Positions 35,184-43,642 of a DNA stretch of 45,487 nucleotides are shown piece by piece. A program made the translations under genes and the position numbers. Below the pieces are notes generated by a model, which was given only the letters and a program-made list of their open reading frames with translations, made no database searches and was not told where the DNA came from. Numbering within the stretch: position 1 is the first letter of the stretch; each line of letters starts with the position of its first letter. This DNA comes from Acidiferrobacteraceae bacterium (GTDB taxonomy: Bacteria; Pseudomonadota; Gammaproteobacteria; Arenicellales; UBA868), in contig PBSU01000048.1 of NCBI GenBank assembly GCA_002726415.1, positions 1 through 45,487 on the forward strand, written 5' to 3'.

Positions 35184-36119
35184 ATGCCTCGTTCAGTCAG
35201 GTTCCGATTTCTGGAGCAATCATGGCTGCCGTTATTATTGCTTATTACGTTGGGGTTGCTATGGGGTGGGGTGACCAACGTGGCGCGTTTCGTGGGGTTT
35301 TCCGGAATCCCCCCATTTGCGTATGCATTCTGGACAGTGGCAATCGGAGCAGGGTTGCTGACGCTGGTGAATATCGTTCGCAGGCAACGATTTCCGTTCT
35401 CGCACCGGCACCTGGGTTATTACCTGGTGGTCGGTACATTGAGTTCCGGGATGCCAACGGCGAACATGTTTTTGTGTTTGAACTACATCAGTGTGGGCGC
35501 GATGTCACTCGCGTTGACGATGGTGCCATTGGCGACTTACCTGCTGTCATTTCTGGCGGGCATTGAGAAAACTAATCGAAAGCGTGCATCCGGTATTGCG
35601 TTGGGGTTATTGGGTGCTTTGCTGGTCATCATCCCGGACAACGGCCTCCCCGCGGATCAACCGGTGGGGTGGTTTGTGCTGGCCTTTCTTTCACCACTGG
35701 GCTATGCCTCAGGGAATGTTTTTACCGCCAAATTTCGCCCGCAAGATGTAGATTCACTGGTCGGGGCTAACGGGATGCTGGTGTCGTCAGCTCTGCTGCT
35801 GCTGTTGCTGACGTTAGTGACTGATCAGTGGTATCTGCTGTGGACTGAGTCACCGTGGGTAGACGGGCTGATAACCTTGCATGGCGCCGTGTCTGCCGTG
35901 GGCTTTACCTTGTTCTTTACTTTGGTACGAATCGCCGGGCCAGTTTATTTCAGCCAGGTCGCCTATCTGGTCACATTTTTCGGTATTGGCATCGCGTTAG
36001 TGGTTTTTGGCGAGCGCTACAGCCTGTGGCACTGGGTGGCGCTGGTTGTCACCGTCTTTGGCGTGTGGCTGGTGAATAGCGCACAACGCCGGGCGGTGCT
36101 GGGTACACCCCGACCTTGA
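35184..36119 (+). CDS. EamA/DMT-family transporter
   Basis: A 311-residue inner-membrane protein with about ten hydrophobic segments. Landmarks are LLITLGLLWGGVTNVARFVG in the first helix, FLCLNYISVGAMSLALTMVP in the first repeat and FFTLVRIAGPVYFSQVAYLV in the second. AAGGAG lies upstream of the ATG. It is the third DMT transporter within 3 kb. Substrate unknown. Confidence 0.85.
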   Translation: MPRSVRFRFLEQSWLPLLLLITLGLLWGGVTNVARFVGFSGIPPFAYAFWTVAIGAGLLTLVNIVRRQRFPFSHRHLGYYLVVGTLSSGMPTANMFLCLNYISVGAMSLALTMVPLATYLLSFLAGIEKTNRKRASGIALGLLGALLVIIPDNGLPADQPVGWFVLAFLSPLGYASGNVFTAKFRPQDVDSLVGANGMLVSSALLLLLLTLVTDQWYLLWTESPWVDGLITLHGAVSAVGFTLFFTLVRIAGPVYFSQVAYLVTFFGIGIALVVFGERYSLWHWVALVVTVFGVWLVNSAQRRAVLGTPRP

Positions 36120-36318
36120 CAGTATGGCAGCCCTTCATAATGAAGGTGTCGTATCAGAGAGTTTGCGGGTCACGGCCTGTATTCCCTCAAGGGCTAGATT
36201 CTGCACCTCGTGATAACGGGGTTTATCCGGGTAGATCGCATGCACCGGCCGTTTGAGCCTTGGAGCTTCATCTACCAGGTGCAAGCAGCCTTGGCTCAAG
36301 AGAATACCAGGGCGCACC

Positions 36319-36639
36319 ATGACTGACAGGCATTATGTCTGTGATACAGACAAGATCGACGAAGAAGATCTCCTTCGATTTGATTATGAAGATCAAACCT
36401 TCTGCATCTATCACACACCCGAGGGATTTTTTGCAACCGACGGCTATTGCACTCACGAAGAACAGCATCTTGAAGGGGGCATCGTGATCGACAACGTGAT
36501 TGAATGCCCCCTGCACCAGGGTCGTTTCGATGTGCGTACTGGCAAAGCTCTGTCGGCGCCTGCCTGTATTGATCTGAAGACCTATCCGGTCACTATCGAA
36601 AATAATAAGATCTATATTTCACTGGCCAATAAAATATGA
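36319..36639 (+). CDS. Rieske-type [2Fe-2S] ferredoxin (MocE-like)
   Basis: Small Rieske ferredoxins carry electrons to oxygenases or reductases. The 106-residue product has both ligand pairs, Cys44-Thr-His46 (CTHEEQHLEGG) and Cys63-Pro-Leu-His66 (ECPLHQGRFD), followed by GKALSAPA and a beta strand. It resembles the MocE family of rhizopine-type catabolic ferredoxins. The ATG at 36319 gives the canonical short N-terminus. The next gene, a class II aldolase, starts 39 bp later. No oxygenase or ferredoxin reductase gene is adjacent. Confidence 0.9.
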   Translation: MTDRHYVCDTDKIDEEDLLRFDYEDQTFCIYHTPEGFFATDGYCTHEEQHLEGGIVIDNVIECPLHQGRFDVRTGKALSAPACIDLKTYPVTIENNKIYISLANKI

Positions 36640-36678
36640 GGCGAAATATTTTCTTGCCTTTTCATACTGGAGGTTGTG

Positions 36679-37455
36679 ATGCCTGAATCAATCGTTACCG
36701 CAGGATCTGTTTCTGAAGCGGAGTGGGCGCTTCGCCAGGAACTCGCAGCCTGCTATCGCCTGTTTGTTAAATACGGATGGACCGATCTGATTTTCACGCA
36801 CCTAAGTGCCCGGGTTCCCGGTTGCTCAGATCAGTATCTGATTAATCCTTTTGGGTTACTCTTTGGGGAAATCACGGCTTCGAACCTGATCAAGGTCGAT
36901 TTTGCGGGTAATGTGGTATCTGGAGACTACCCTTACAATGATGCAGGCCACGCAATTCACTCTGCCGTCCTGCGATCTCGGCCTGATATTAACGTGGCCC
37001 TGCATTCGCACACCCGTGCCGGGACCGCTGTCTCCTGTATGCAGTGTGGTTTGCTCCCTTTAAGCCAGCAGGCCAACGAGATTGGCAATCTGGTCTGCTA
37101 CCACCGCTACGATCTGGCGACGGATAACGAACAGGAATGCAAAAACCTGGGGGAAGATCTGGCCGATAAATGGGCCATGATCATGCACAACCATGGCCTG
37201 CTGGCTGCCGGCCGTACCATGGCTGAAGCGTTCTATCTTTTATATACCCTTGAAAGCGCCTGCAAGATTCAGGTTGATGTGATGGCATCTGGGGCTGAGC
37301 AGATTATTCCTGACAAGAAGGCAATAGCCAGCGTTGAGAAATCCGGGCTCGTCGGAAAAGCTGAAAAAGCGCGCACGCCAGATAACTACCTGGATCGCAA
37401 CTGGCAGGCTCTGATCCGTATGCTGGATCGCGAAGACCCCTCCTACCGTGAATAA
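36679..37455 (+). CDS. Class II aldolase/adducin family protein
   Basis: Class II aldolases cleave sugar phosphates or decarboxylate with a zinc ion bound by three His residues. The 258-residue product has the N-terminal WTDLIFTHLSARVPG, the zinc pair in VALHSHTRAGTAVSC (HSH) and the third His in MIMHNHGLLAAG. It is closer to the adducin-like subgroup of degraders of unknown substrate than to FucA. The ATG at 36679 lies 5 bases after GGAGG; a GTG one codon earlier is too close. Probably co-transcribed with the Rieske ferredoxin. Confidence 0.87.
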   Translation: MPESIVTAGSVSEAEWALRQELAACYRLFVKYGWTDLIFTHLSARVPGCSDQYLINPFGLLFGEITASNLIKVDFAGNVVSGDYPYNDAGHAIHSAVLRSRPDINVALHSHTRAGTAVSCMQCGLLPLSQQANEIGNLVCYHRYDLATDNEQECKNLGEDLADKWAMIMHNHGLLAAGRTMAEAFYLLYTLESACKIQVDVMASGAEQIIPDKKAIASVEKSGLVGKAEKARTPDNYLDRNWQALIRMLDREDPSYRE

Positions 37456-37886
37456 GATCGGGGCCTCGACGCAGCCTTTAACCTCAGCAGGATGCTCACT
37501 AATTTGCAGAACTGGGGCCCCGCTCCGGGCAGTCGATTAATCAGTGATCTGAATCTCGGGGGCTAATACCCACACTCGTACCTCTGTATCTCTTGGGCCG
37601 CATCAAAAGGCGCTATATCGACTTAATATTCGTGCAGTATTACTTTTAGTGAGGTATTGTGGTAAAACCAAGCCATAGATGAGAAGTGTTTCGTTATATA
37701 AAGAAAGCGTTTCAGTTGTGAATCGAGGCTAGAGTCACTTATATTCATATTTTATAGTGCCTATCGAGTCTTTTTTCTCAGCCCATTGCCTGTTATAGGC
37801 CCGCAACGACGCACCTGATTTTGTTAATCTCGCTATAGGCGCCCCAAGCAGGCGCTTCACCAACCCCTCTGGAGGAAGTAAGAGTT
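37456..37886. other. A/T-richer intergenic region before the solute-binding protein gene
   Basis: This 431-bp stretch has no supported gene. From about 37600 to 37760 it is visibly richer in A and T than its surroundings. It contains the candidate promoter listed at 37716-37745, and a strong GGAGGAAG ribosome binding site before the gene at 37887. The first part has no clear terminator for the aldolase gene. Confidence 0.5.
37716..37745 (+). promoter_or_regulatory. Candidate sigma-70 promoter of the solute-binding protein gene
   Basis: TTGTGA (37716-37721) and TATATT (37740-37745) are separated by 18 bases, giving 4/6 and 5/6 matches to the consensus. It lies in the A/T-rich part of the intergenic region, about 140 bp before the coding start, leaving a long 5' leader. 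This is a visual match, not a scored one. Confidence 0.4.
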
Positions 37887-39500
37887 ATGTACGATAGACA
37901 AAAGTCCGAAATTGATCGCCTGCAGGATCAGGTAGTCAAAGGCAAGATGAGCCGACGGGAATTTCTCTCCCGCATTTCTGCGATGGGACTGGGTGCCATG
38001 GCGCCCGGCCTGTACATGCAAAGCGCAATGGCAGCGCCAAAGCAGGGCGGACGTTTTCGCCAGGGTGTGACCGGCGGCGCCACCAGCGACGTGCTGGATC
38101 CAGGGCAGATTCTGGATCACTACATGATGAATGTGCAATTTGCTCAACTTCGCAATAACCTGACCGAGGTCGCCCCCTCCGGCGATCTGGTTCCCGAACT
38201 CGCGGAGAGTTGGGAAGGCAGCAACGGCGCCAAAACATGGAACTTTAAGGTTCGCCAGGGTGTCGAATTCCACAATGGCAAATCACTCACCTCTGAAGAC
38301 GTGGTGGATTCGCTGAACCACCATCTGGGCGAAGACTCCAAGTCTGCAGCCAAGGGTCAGTTGGGCGCGGTGACCTCAGTAAAAGCAGATGGCAAGTACG
38401 GCGTAGTGGTGGAGTTGTCAGGTGGAGATGCGGACTTTCCGTTCATCCTGACTGATTATCACCTGCTGATTTGCCCCTCTAACGGAGATGGCACGATCGA
38501 CTGGCAATCCGGAGTTGGCACTGCTGGCTACACCCTGGTTGAGCATGAGCCGGGCGTTCGCACGTTAACCAAGGCCAGCCCCAATTACTGGAAGCCAAAC
38601 CGGCGTTTCTTTGATGAAGTAGAAACCCTGCAGATCGCCGACTCGGCTGCCCGGGAGAATGCCCTGCGTACCGGTGAGATCGACGCAATGAACAACGTGG
38701 CCCCCAAGACCGCTGATCTGCTCAAGCGTCAGTCGGGCATCGTGGTAGATGTGACCAAGGGTAACAAGCAGGTTACCCTGCCGATGCTGACCAACATTGC
38801 GCCGTTCGATAACAACGATGTGCGTACCGCGATTAAGTATATTGTCGACCGTGAGCAATGGCTCAAAGTGGTCGCTCGAGGGTACGGTGAGCTGGGTAAC
38901 GATAATCCCATTGGTCCGGCCAACGTTTATCGAGCCACCACCGATGAATTGCCCCAGCGTGGCTACGATCCGGACAAGGCCAAGTATCACTTGAAGAAAG
39001 CCGGTTTCGACAGTCTCAACGTCAAGTTCCACGCAGCAGAAACCGGATTTGGTGGATCAATCGACGCTGGCCAGCTGATGGCCGAGACCGCACGCCCAGC
39101 CGGCATCAATATTGAAGTCGTGCGTGAACCGGATGATGGTTACTGGTCGAACGTGTGGATGAAAAAGCCATTTAGCGCTTGCTACTGGTCGGGTCGTCCC
39201 ACCGAGAACATGATGTTCTCCACTGTTTACTGGGGAGAAGCGGCCTGGAATGATACCTACTGGAAAAACGCCCAGTTTGATGATCTGCTGCTGCAGGGGC
39301 GTATCGAGACAGATGCCACCAAGCGTCGTGCGATCTACGTAGAGATGCAACAGATCGTACACAGCGACGGTGGTACGGTGTTGCCGCTTTTCCTGCAGGA
39401 TATCTTTGCCACTAACGACAAAATCCGTCATCCTGATGTGATCGGGGGCAACTGGGAACTTGACGGCATGAAAGCCGTAGAACGTTGGTGGTTTGCCTGA
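37887..39500 (+). CDS. Tat-exported ABC transporter substrate-binding protein, family 5
   Basis: Family 5 solute-binding proteins deliver peptides, nickel chelates, opines and other bulky substrates to DppBC-type permeases. The 537-residue product has a twin-arginine signal (MSRREFLSRI, Arg23-Arg24, then a hydrophobic stretch ending AMAAP), so it is probably folded before export. It shows the conserved LVPELAESWEGSNGAKTWNF and VRQGVEFHNGKSLTSEDVV, and EPGVRTLTKASPNYWK. A strong terminator directly follows, before the two permease genes. The folded-export route could reflect a bound cofactor, but ligand is unknown. Confidence 0.92.
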   Translation: MYDRQKSEIDRLQDQVVKGKMSRREFLSRISAMGLGAMAPGLYMQSAMAAPKQGGRFRQGVTGGATSDVLDPGQILDHYMMNVQFAQLRNNLTEVAPSGDLVPELAESWEGSNGAKTWNFKVRQGVEFHNGKSLTSEDVVDSLNHHLGEDSKSAAKGQLGAVTSVKADGKYGVVVELSGGDADFPFILTDYHLLICPSNGDGTIDWQSGVGTAGYTLVEHEPGVRTLTKASPNYWKPNRRFFDEVETLQIADSAARENALRTGEIDAMNNVAPKTADLLKRQSGIVVDVTKGNKQVTLPMLTNIAPFDNNDVRTAIKYIVDREQWLKVVARGYGELGNDNPIGPANVYRATTDELPQRGYDPDKAKYHLKKAGFDSLNVKFHAAETGFGGSIDAGQLMAETARPAGINIEVVREPDDGYWSNVWMKKPFSACYWSGRPTENMMFSTVYWGEAAWNDTYWKNAQFDDLLLQGRIETDATKRRAIYVEMQQIVHSDGGTVLPLFLQDIFATNDKIRHPDVIGGNWELDGMKAVERWWFA

Positions 39501-39529
39501 TTAACGCAGTGCCTAAGTAGCAAAATCAG

Positions 39530-39566
39530 CCTGGTGGGGCCGGCGCGGCCCCACCAGGTTTTTTTT
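39530..39566 (+). terminator. Strong intrinsic terminator after the solute-binding protein gene
   Basis: A perfect 12-bp GC-rich stem (39530-39541 with 39547-39558) with a 5-base loop is followed by eight T residues. It lies 29 bp after the stop. It separates the binding-protein gene from the downstream permease genes and probably sets their expression ratio. Confidence 0.93.
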
Positions 39567-39799
39567 GCCTCAATAAAACCGGGGCACGCAGAAAGATGCG
39601 GAAAAACGAATGTGGTCGGAAAGGGGTCTGATGGCGACCGCTCGATCCGTGATGCCCCGGTCTTGGCCGCTTCATTGGCAGCGCGTTTGCGTGTTGGCCG
39701 AACTCGGTTAAATTACACGAACACAAAGTGGGAATCCGGGCTTCCAAGCTTTTGTATCAAGGAAGATCGAATCCATAAGAGGTGCAACCAGGAGATGGG
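39567..39799. other. Leader region before the permease genes (233 bp)
   Basis: Between the terminator and the permease start I find no gene. A separate promoter is expected if the terminator is efficient, but no clear -35/-10 pair stands out. An AGGAG (39790-39794) 5 bases before GTG 39800 decides the start of the permease gene. Confidence 0.4.
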
Positions 39800-40756
39800 G
39801 TGTCTTCGTTAGCTAAAGTCATACTGCAGCGTTTAGGTTTGGGATTACTGACACTGTTTGTCGTCTCGCTGATTATTGCCTTCGTTGTGGAACTGCTTCC
39901 CGGGGATATTACGCAGGCGCTCCTGGGCCAATCTGCTACACCTGAGACGGTTGCAGCCTTTCGGGCAGAGATTGGACTGGATCGCCCGGCCCACATCCGG
40001 TACCTGGAATGGCTCAAGGGGATGCTGACAGGGGATATGGGGAAATCCCTGGCCAGTAAACGCGACATCACGGAGTTTGTCGGAACCCGGCTTTCCAACA
40101 CGTTGTTCCTGGGCGGGGTTGCGGCTGCCATCGCGGTGCCTTTTGCGTTATTCCTGGGTCTGCTCGCAGCGCTTTACCGCAACAGCATTTACGATCGGAT
40201 TGTGAACCTGACAACGTTAACGTCGATATCGTTTCCAGAGTTCTTTGTGGCTTATATATTGATCCTCTTTTTGTCGGTCAAGAGCGGGATTTTTCCGGGC
40301 ATCTCTAATGTCAGCACCGATCTTGCCTTTAGTGACAAGCTTTTTCGGACAATTTTGCCGGCCCTGACCTTAACCTTGGTCGTATTGGCCCATATGTTAA
40401 GGATGACGCGTGCTGCGATCATTAATCTGCTTTCTAGCCCTTATATCGAAATGGCGCACCTCAAAGGGACTCAGCCTTTCCGGGTGATTGTGCGCCACGC
40501 GTTACCTAACGCCTGGGGTCCCATTGTCAATGTCATTGCGCTGAACCTGGCATACCTCGTGGTCGGCGTTGTCGTCGTCGAAGTGGTCTTTGTCTACCCC
40601 GGGTTGGGGCAACTGCTGGTCGATAGTGTCTCCAAGCGGGATCTGCCAGTCGTACAAGCTTGCGCCATGATTTTTGCAGCCGTTTATATCCTGCTCAACC
40701 TGGTGGCAGATATCGTGGCGATTGTCTCCAATCCACGACTGCTACATCCACGCTAG
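39800..40756 (+). CDS. ABC transporter permease, DppB type
   Basis: This is the first of two inner-membrane permeases of a peptide/nickel-type importer. The GTG at 39800, preceded by AGGAG, gives 318 residues; a GTG at 39782 is less likely. It has the DppB N-terminus AKVILQRLGLGLLTLFVVSL, the periplasmic LLPGDITQALLGQSATPETV, and the ABC-contact loop of the EAA type, PYIEMAHLKGTQPFRVIVRH and then ALPNAWGP. Six hydrophobic helices are visible. The DppC partner follows 12 bp later. Confidence 0.9.
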   Translation: MSSLAKVILQRLGLGLLTLFVVSLIIAFVVELLPGDITQALLGQSATPETVAAFRAEIGLDRPAHIRYLEWLKGMLTGDMGKSLASKRDITEFVGTRLSNTLFLGGVAAAIAVPFALFLGLLAALYRNSIYDRIVNLTTLTSISFPEFFVAYILILFLSVKSGIFPGISNVSTDLAFSDKLFRTILPALTLTLVVLAHMLRMTRAAIINLLSSPYIEMAHLKGTQPFRVIVRHALPNAWGPIVNVIALNLAYLVVGVVVVEVVFVYPGLGQLLVDSVSKRDLPVVQACAMIFAAVYILLNLVADIVAIVSNPRLLHPR

Positions 40757-40768
40757 AGAAAGGGCGAA

Positions 40769-41596
40769 ATGATCAGACTCTTTCTTTCGGCCCCGTTCAG
40801 CGCAAAGGTAGGCCTTGTGGCTATTTCGGGGTACGTGCTGGTCGCTTTGCTGGCACCTTGGATCGCGCCTTACAAGGAGACGGCGATTGTGGGCGCCTCT
40901 TATGAGTTATGGTCGGATCAGTTTATGTTGGGCACCGATAATATCGGTCGCGATATGTTGACGCGATTGATTTATGGTGCGCGCAACACCATCGGGATTG
41001 CATTTGCTACCGTCGTGTTAGCTTTCCTTATCGGCGGCATCACCGGGATGCTGGCAGCGATTCTAGGTGGCTGGTACGACATGTTGATCAGCCGGGTTGT
41101 CGACATCCTGATGGCCATACCCTCACTGATTTTTGCCTTACTGCTGTTGACCATTTTTGGCACGTCGATTCCATCACTGGTGATGATCATCGCCCTGCTG
41201 GACAGTACCCGGGTATTTCGAATTGCCCGATCCGCAGCCATGAATGTTGTAGTAATGGAGTTCGTTGAGGCAGCCCGGCTTCGTGGGGAAGGGATGGGAT
41301 GGGTCATCCGCAAGGAGGTGTTGCCCAATATCACCGCTCCGTTGTTGGCAGAATTCGGGTTGCGTTTTTGCTTTGTGTTTCTCTTTATCGCGGCCCTCAG
41401 TTTTCTGGGGTTGGGAATCCAGCCACCGACAGCAGATTGGGGTTCCATGGTCCGCGAGAATGCGACCCTGATCAACTACAACGACATCACGCCTTTGTTG
41501 CCAGCGGCAGCGATTGCGGGCCTCACTGTCGCCGTGAATTTTGTCGTTGACTGGATGCTGCATCTATCCAGCGGATTGCGCAGCGATCAGCCCTGA
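40769..41596 (+). CDS. ABC transporter permease, DppC type
   Basis: The second permease of the importer, 275 residues. It has the family [20 protein letters not shown] motif after the first helix and the EAA loop [20 protein letters not shown] and then [10 protein letters not shown]. It lacks any following DppD/DppF ATPase genes. Instead a nitrile hydratase alpha gene starts 17 bp after its stop, which suggests a single transcript. Confidence 0.9.
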   Translation: MIRLFLSAPFSAKVGLVAISGYVLVALLAPWIAPYKETAIVGASYELWSDQFMLGTDNIGRDMLTRLIYGARNTIGIAFATVVLAFLIGGITGMLAAILGGWYDMLISRVVDILMAIPSLIFALLLLTIFGTSIPSLVMIIALLDSTRVFRIARSAAMNVVVMEFVEAARLRGEGMGWVIRKEVLPNITAPLLAEFGLRFCFVFLFIAALSFLGLGIQPPTADWGSMVRENATLINYNDITPLLPAAAIAGLTVAVNFVVDWMLHLSSGLRSDQP

Positions 41597-41613
41597 ACAT
41601 AAGCCGAGGTTTC

Positions 41614-42249
41614 GTGAAAGACCAAGAGCACCCCCACGAACACGATCATACCGAGCCACCGGGTGATCTTGAATTGAAGGTTAAGGCGTTGGAGTCATTG
41701 CTGGTGGAGAAAGGGCTGGTGGTGCCAGCGGCCCTTGATGTGTTGATCGAGACCTACGAGCATAAAGTCGGTCCACGCAATGGGGCGCAGGTGGTGGCAA
41801 AAGCCTGGGCGCAGCCTGAGTTCAAAGAGTGGCTGCTGGAGGATGGCACGGCAGCAATTGCCTCCCTGGGCTACACCGGCCGCCAGGGAGAACACATACA
41901 GGTAGTAGAGAATACCCCTATGGTGCACAACCTGGTCGTCTGTACGTTGTGCTCATGTTACCCCTGGCCGGTACTGGGTCTTCCACCGGTCTGGTATAAA
42001 TCAGCGCCCTATCGCTCCAGAGCGGTAAGCGATCCGCGGGGCGTATTGGATGAGTTCGGCACGATCCTGGATGACCATGTTCAGATCCGGGTCTGGGATT
42101 CCACGTCAGAGATGCGTTATCTGGTACTCCCCCAGCAGCCGTCAGAAACCCAGGGGTGGCCTGAGGAGACGCTGGCGGGCCTGGTAACGCGTAATGCCAT
42201 GATCGGGGTCGAAAAAATACCCCCACCGAAGGCGCAGGGGGCACCATGA
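41614..42249 (+). CDS. nthA: Nitrile hydratase alpha subunit, cobalt type
   Basis: Nitrile hydratase converts nitriles to amides in the cytosol using a non-corrin Co(III) or Fe(III). The 211-residue product has the metal motif [10 protein letters not shown] with Cys110, Cys113 and Cys115; Thr at the second position marks the cobalt type, in which two of the Cys become oxidised. The His-rich N-terminus ([11 protein letters not shown]) is unusual but could be a simple metal-binding tail. GTG start at 41614. The stop overlaps the beta gene (ATGA). No amidase gene is nearby. Confidence 0.92.
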   Translation: MKDQEHPHEHDHTEPPGDLELKVKALESLLVEKGLVVPAALDVLIETYEHKVGPRNGAQVVAKAWAQPEFKEWLLEDGTAAIASLGYTGRQGEHIQVVENTPMVHNLVVCTLCSCYPWPVLGLPPVWYKSAPYRSRAVSDPRGVLDEFGTILDDHVQIRVWDSTSEMRYLVLPQQPSETQGWPEETLAGLVTRNAMIGVEKIPPPKAQGAP

Positions 42250-42914
42250 CGGGCGGTCACGACCTGGGCGGAAAGCCGGGTTTGGGGCCGATTTGCCCGG
42301 AGCCTGAATCACACGAGCCAGTGTTTCATGCGGACTGGGAAAAACGGGTATTCGCTATGACACTGGCCTGCGGGTTCCTGGGTCGTTGGAATCTGGATGA
42401 ATCCCGTCATGCCCGCGAACGCCAGCGACCCGAGGATTACCTGCGTCAGAGTTACTATGAAAACTGGTTAGCAGGACTGCAGACGTTGTTGGCCGAGAAG
42501 GGGCTGGTGTCGTTGCGGGAGTTGGAAACGGGAACGGCTGTGGGGAAGCCGGCTGAAATTGCGGCGGCACTATCGGCGCAGGCGGTGCCCCAGGTTCTTT
42601 CCCGTGGGGCCCCGGTCGATATGGTGATCGAGCAAGAGGCATGTTTCTCTCCAGGAGATCTGGTGCGAGTACGAAGGGAGTCGACCGGCGGCCACACCCG
42701 AGTGCCGGCCTATCTGCGCGGTCGGGAGGGCATCATCCAGCATCATCATGGTGCTCATGTATTCGCTGATCAGCATGCGCGCGGGCAACGCGAAGGGCAG
42801 CATCTTTACAATGTTGCCTTCTCCTCAACCAGGATCTGGACTGACGAGGAGAACCCCGTTACCGACTTCATGGTGAGGGTAGATTTGTGGGAACCCCAAC
42901 TGGCGCCGCTGTGA
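42246..42914 (+). CDS. nthB: Nitrile hydratase beta subunit
   Basis: The 222-residue product pairs with the alpha subunit; conserved Arg residues hold the oxidised Cys ligands. It begins [20 protein letters not shown], matching the family start, contains [19 protein letters not shown], and its C-terminal SH3-like domain has [20 protein letters not shown], then [11 protein letters not shown]. Its length supports a full nitrile hydratase rather than a split thiocyanate hydrolase. It overlaps both neighbours. Confidence 0.92.
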   Translation: MTGGHDLGGKPGLGPICPEPESHEPVFHADWEKRVFAMTLACGFLGRWNLDESRHARERQRPEDYLRQSYYENWLAGLQTLLAEKGLVSLRELETGTAVGKPAEIAAALSAQAVPQVLSRGAPVDMVIEQEACFSPGDLVRVRRESTGGHTRVPAYLRGREGIIQHHHGAHVFADQHARGQREGQHLYNVAFSSTRIWTDEENPVTDFMVRVDLWEPQLAPL

Positions 42915-43291
42915 GCTTGCAGGGAATCCCACAACCTGCCGAACTCGCGGGCTTGCCGGTCGATACCGAAGGGCCAGTGTTCGCTAAACCGTGGGAGGCA
43001 CAGGTATTTGCCATCGTGATCGAGTTACACCGGCAGGGTCTTTTCTCCTGGGCGGAGTGGACTGAACGCCTATCCACCCAGATCGCTCTGGTGCGTGAGC
43101 GGGGTGAGGCAGACCTGGGAGATACCTACTATCAGCACTGGCTGACAACTCTTGAGCTGATGCTCTACGATAAAAATGTGATGCAGGATGTTGAGGTACG
43201 TCAGTATGCGGTCCGGTGGCGTCAGGCCTACCTCAACACACCCCATGGCAAGCCGGTCGCACTATCATCTGGGGATGATAAGCCGGCATAA
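42911..43291 (+). CDS. Nitrile hydratase activator/subunit-swapping protein (P14K type)
   Basis: Activators of cobalt nitrile hydratases load the metal by exchanging alpha subunits, and resemble the N-terminal half of the beta subunit. The GTG at 42911, overlapping the beta stop as GTGA, gives 126 residues. It has KPWEAQVFAIVIELHRQGLF and then YYQHWLTTLELMLYDKNVM, matching the beta-subunit helices. A GTG at 42887 is an alternative. No Cys is present, so it is not a classical metallochaperone. Confidence 0.85.
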   Translation: MSLQGIPQPAELAGLPVDTEGPVFAKPWEAQVFAIVIELHRQGLFSWAEWTERLSTQIALVRERGEADLGDTYYQHWLTTLELMLYDKNVMQDVEVRQYAVRWRQAYLNTPHGKPVALSSGDDKPA

Positions 43292-43425
43292 TTTCTCTGC
43301 ACGGTACGATCGACTACTGAACCGATATCAGGTGTCTGTCTGGGCAGGCGCAAAAATGTGACACAGAAGAGGGCAGATTCCCGTACCTTAGGGAGCTGAA
43401 ACTGGCGTAATTTAAGGAGAAAAAT

Positions 43426-43632
43426 GTGGACGAAGACGTATTCAATATTCAACTTCGAAGGTTCCTGAAGAAAGTAGGCATTCAGTCTCAACGGGAGATC
43501 GAACAAGCCGTCCGAAGTGGTATTGCCGGGGGCACGCTTGAGGATTGCACAACCCTGAAGGCATCCGTCCGGCTGCAAGTTACCGGGACCGATCTGGATG
43601 TCGTTATCGAAGACGAGATCAAGCTTGCTTGA
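43426..43632 (+). CDS. DUF6494 family small protein
   Basis: The 68-residue protein begins at a GTG (the ATG two bases earlier is out of frame) after TAAGGAGAAAAAT. The sequence MDEDVFNIQLRRFLKKVGIQ followed by SQREIEQAVRSGIAGG and ending VIEDEIKLA matches the small family I know as DUF6494, common beside metabolic genes and of unknown function. It lies 10 bp upstream of an ABC ATPase gene. Confidence 0.75.
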   Translation: MDEDVFNIQLRRFLKKVGIQSQREIEQAVRSGIAGGTLEDCTTLKASVRLQVTGTDLDVVIEDEIKLA

Positions 43633-43642
43633 ATTAAGCGGC

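Noticed and set aside
41614-43291. Thiocyanate hydrolase instead of nitrile hydratase
   Set aside because: The beta subunit is a single full-length chain of 222 residues, whereas thiocyanate hydrolase splits this region into two subunits.
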